From Actinomycetes bacterium (GTDB taxonomy: Bacteria; Actinomycetota; Actinomycetes; Actinomycetales; Microbacteriaceae), in NCBI GenBank assembly GCA_023432005.1, contig JAEYVF010000093.1:1-5597 (forward strand): a stretch of DNA of 5,597 nt, written 5' to 3'. Of this stretch, positions 4,893 to 5,597 are shown one piece after another. The notes below the pieces were generated by a model. It was given only the letters and a program-made list of their open reading frames with translations. It had not been told where the DNA came from and made no database searches. A program made the position numbers and the translations under genes. Position 1 is the stretch's first letter. Each line of letters begins with the position of its first letter.

Positions 4893-4896
4893 CGCC

Positions 4897-4902
4897 TATG
4901 CT
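4897..4902 (+). promoter_or_regulatory. -10 box TATGCT for leaderless transcription of the membrane protein gene
   Basis: TATGCT is followed by CGACGC and the ATG at 4909. It is a full TANNNT match at the same six-base distance as elsewhere, with no Shine-Dalgarno sequence. It decides the start in favour of 4909 over an in-frame GTG at 4846 that overlaps the preceding gene. Confidence 0.6.
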
Positions 4903-4908
4903 CGACGC

Positions 4909-5448
4909 ATGGCAGAGCAGCCGTCGATCGACCCGAGATACGACCCGGCCTTCCAGCGCGGCTACGACGGGCCGGTGTCGACGGGCAGCCGCACGGATGC
5001 CGGTGCTCGGGCCGTCGGCGCGCCGCGCGTGACGAGCGCCCTCCGCCGCGCCGATCCGGAATCGCGTCGCGCCGCATCCGACGACCCGGTCGAGCGCACG
5101 AGCCTCCCGGCCGAGCCGGACCCGCAGCCGCACGCCGCTGCGTCAGCCGAACCCGCCATCGTGCACGTGGCGGCGCCGGTCATGCGCCCGCCGTGGACCA
5201 ACCCCTTCGCGATCGTCGTGGCCGTGCTCAGCATCGCCACCCTCGGCGTCGGCCTCCTCCTCCTGCAGGAGTCGCTGCGACTCGTGACCTCCAACGACGG
5301 CTTCGAGACGCAGCTCGACTACTGGACCCTCCAGTGGGGACTGTGGGGCGGGAGCATCCTCACGGGCGTCGGCCTCGCGATGGTCGCGGCCGTGCTCCTG
5401 TTCTGCGCGGTCTACTGGTCGCGACGCCCGCAGCCGCAGGAGGAGTGA
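4909..5448 (+). CDS. Uncharacterised two-helix membrane protein with disordered N-terminus
   Basis: I do not recognise a named family. The 179-residue product starts with SIDPRYDPAFQRGYDGPV (6-23), a kind of opening I associate, without certainty, with small Microbacteriaceae membrane proteins. Residues 24-95 are rich in Ala, Pro, Ser, Arg and acidic residues and look disordered. Two hydrophobic segments follow at about 100-119 and 147-168. They are separated by a 27-residue loop with several aromatic residues (DYWTLQWGLWGG around 137-148), and the tail is short and charged. No signal peptide or catalytic motif is visible. With both helices in the membrane, the long N-terminus and the tail would be on the same side, probably the cytoplasm. 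The start at 4909 rests on the TATGCT box. The 3' end lies 12 bases from the convergent glycosylase gene. A structural or regulatory role is possible but unsupported. Confidence 0.75.
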   Translation: MAEQPSIDPRYDPAFQRGYDGPVSTGSRTDAGARAVGAPRVTSALRRADPESRRAASDDPVERTSLPAEPDPQPHAAASAEPAIVHVAAPVMRPPWTNPFAIVVAVLSIATLGVGLLLLQESLRLVTSNDGFETQLDYWTLQWGLWGGSILTGVGLAMVAAVLLFCAVYWSRRPQPQEE

Positions 5449-5460
5449 GCCGGGCCTCCC

Positions 5461-5597
5461 TCAGCGCTGGCAGCTGGGGCACCAGCTGACGACCCGCTCC
5501 TGGCCCTCGACGCGGCCCAGCTCGCCGCCCTCGAGGCGCGTTCCGCAGCGCAGGCACGGCTGACCCGTGCGTCCGTACACCCAGCTGCGGCGTCCGG
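5461..5597 (-). CDS. Fpg/Nei-family DNA glycosylase, C-terminal zinc-finger part (cut by window edge)
   Basis: Only the last 45 residues are inside the window. They contain WVYGRTGQPCLRCG followed later by ERVVSWCPSCQR and a TGA stop. This is the C-terminal zinc finger of formamidopyrimidine/endonuclease VIII-type glycosylases (VYGR-x-G-x-PC-x2-CG ... R-x4-CP-x-CQ), which remove oxidised bases in base-excision repair. The arginine four residues before the third cysteine, which contacts DNA in the family, is kept. The WVYGR form points slightly more to Nei/Nei2-type proteins than to MutM, but the N-terminal catalytic residues that would decide are missing. The spacing between the cysteine pairs is 21 residues, against 16 in the Escherichia coli enzymes as I recall them. 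The gene converges with the membrane protein gene. Confidence 0.85.
   Translation of the reverse strand, partial: GRRSWVYGRTGQPCLRCGTRLEGGELGRVEGQERVVSWCPSCQR

Noticed and set aside
4846..4911. GTG start for the membrane protein overlapping the end of the cinA-like gene
   Set aside because: The extra 21 residues are arginine-rich, and a TATGCT box six bases before the ATG at 4909 gives a better start.
5434..5463. Possible shared terminator between the convergent membrane protein and glycosylase genes
   Set aside because: Only a five-base GGAGG/CCTCC stem spanning a stop codon can be seen, which is too weak to annotate.

Overview
The window is very GC-rich DNA with almost exclusively G/C in third codon positions. 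It looks like chromosomal sequence from an actinobacterium, most likely a member of the Microbacteriaceae. The reasons are the GTG/ATG starts placed directly behind -10-like boxes, the dense CGGATGC/GCATCCG words, a small membrane protein beginning with a DPRYDPAFQRGYDG stretch, and the families present. There are no rRNA, tRNA, CRISPR, phage or transposase genes. The window is gene-dense and no gene-free stretch exceeds about 110 bases.

Left part (1-1689): the start of an RsmC/RlmG-like rRNA methyltransferase on the minus strand runs off the left edge. Next is a minus-strand NmrA-type NAD(P)H:quinone oxidoreductase (qorB/ytfG-like), divergent from a plus-strand HxlR-family regulator with a single cysteine. 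This pair resembles the redox-sensing QorR/qor2 pair of Corynebacterium glutamicum. The 96-base divergent region holds an inverted repeat and a third half-site that are good operator candidates. Between the quinone reductase and the methyltransferase lies a short coding-like stretch with no start codon.

Middle (1685-3373): a luciferase-like (LLM) flavin/F420-dependent oxidoreductase gene sits precisely between two directly repeated, about 65-base, strongly palindromic elements. These are 88% identical, and each supplies the TAG stop codon of the gene before it. A flavodoxin-fold NAD(P)H:FMN reductase converges on the second element. Together with the quinone reductase this forms a small redox neighbourhood; a shared role in quinone or electrophile detoxification is inference only.

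Right part (3436-5597): an EamA/RhtA-like exporter on the minus strand is divergent from a stand-alone CinA C-terminal (PncC-type) nicotinamide-nucleotide amidase. An unrecognised two-helix membrane protein follows. The 3' end of an Fpg/Nei-type DNA glycosylase with its zinc finger converges from the right edge.

Regulation: seven of the eight visible start codons are preceded, with exactly six bases between, by a hexamer with A at position 2 and T at position 6. This suggests that most genes here are transcribed as leaderless mRNAs. Only the quinone reductase has a clear Shine-Dalgarno leader. The most notable unexplained items are the paired palindromic elements around the LLM gene, the start-less coding remnant at 222-329, and the over-represented CGGATGC word. 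I did not find an obvious new defence or mobile system.
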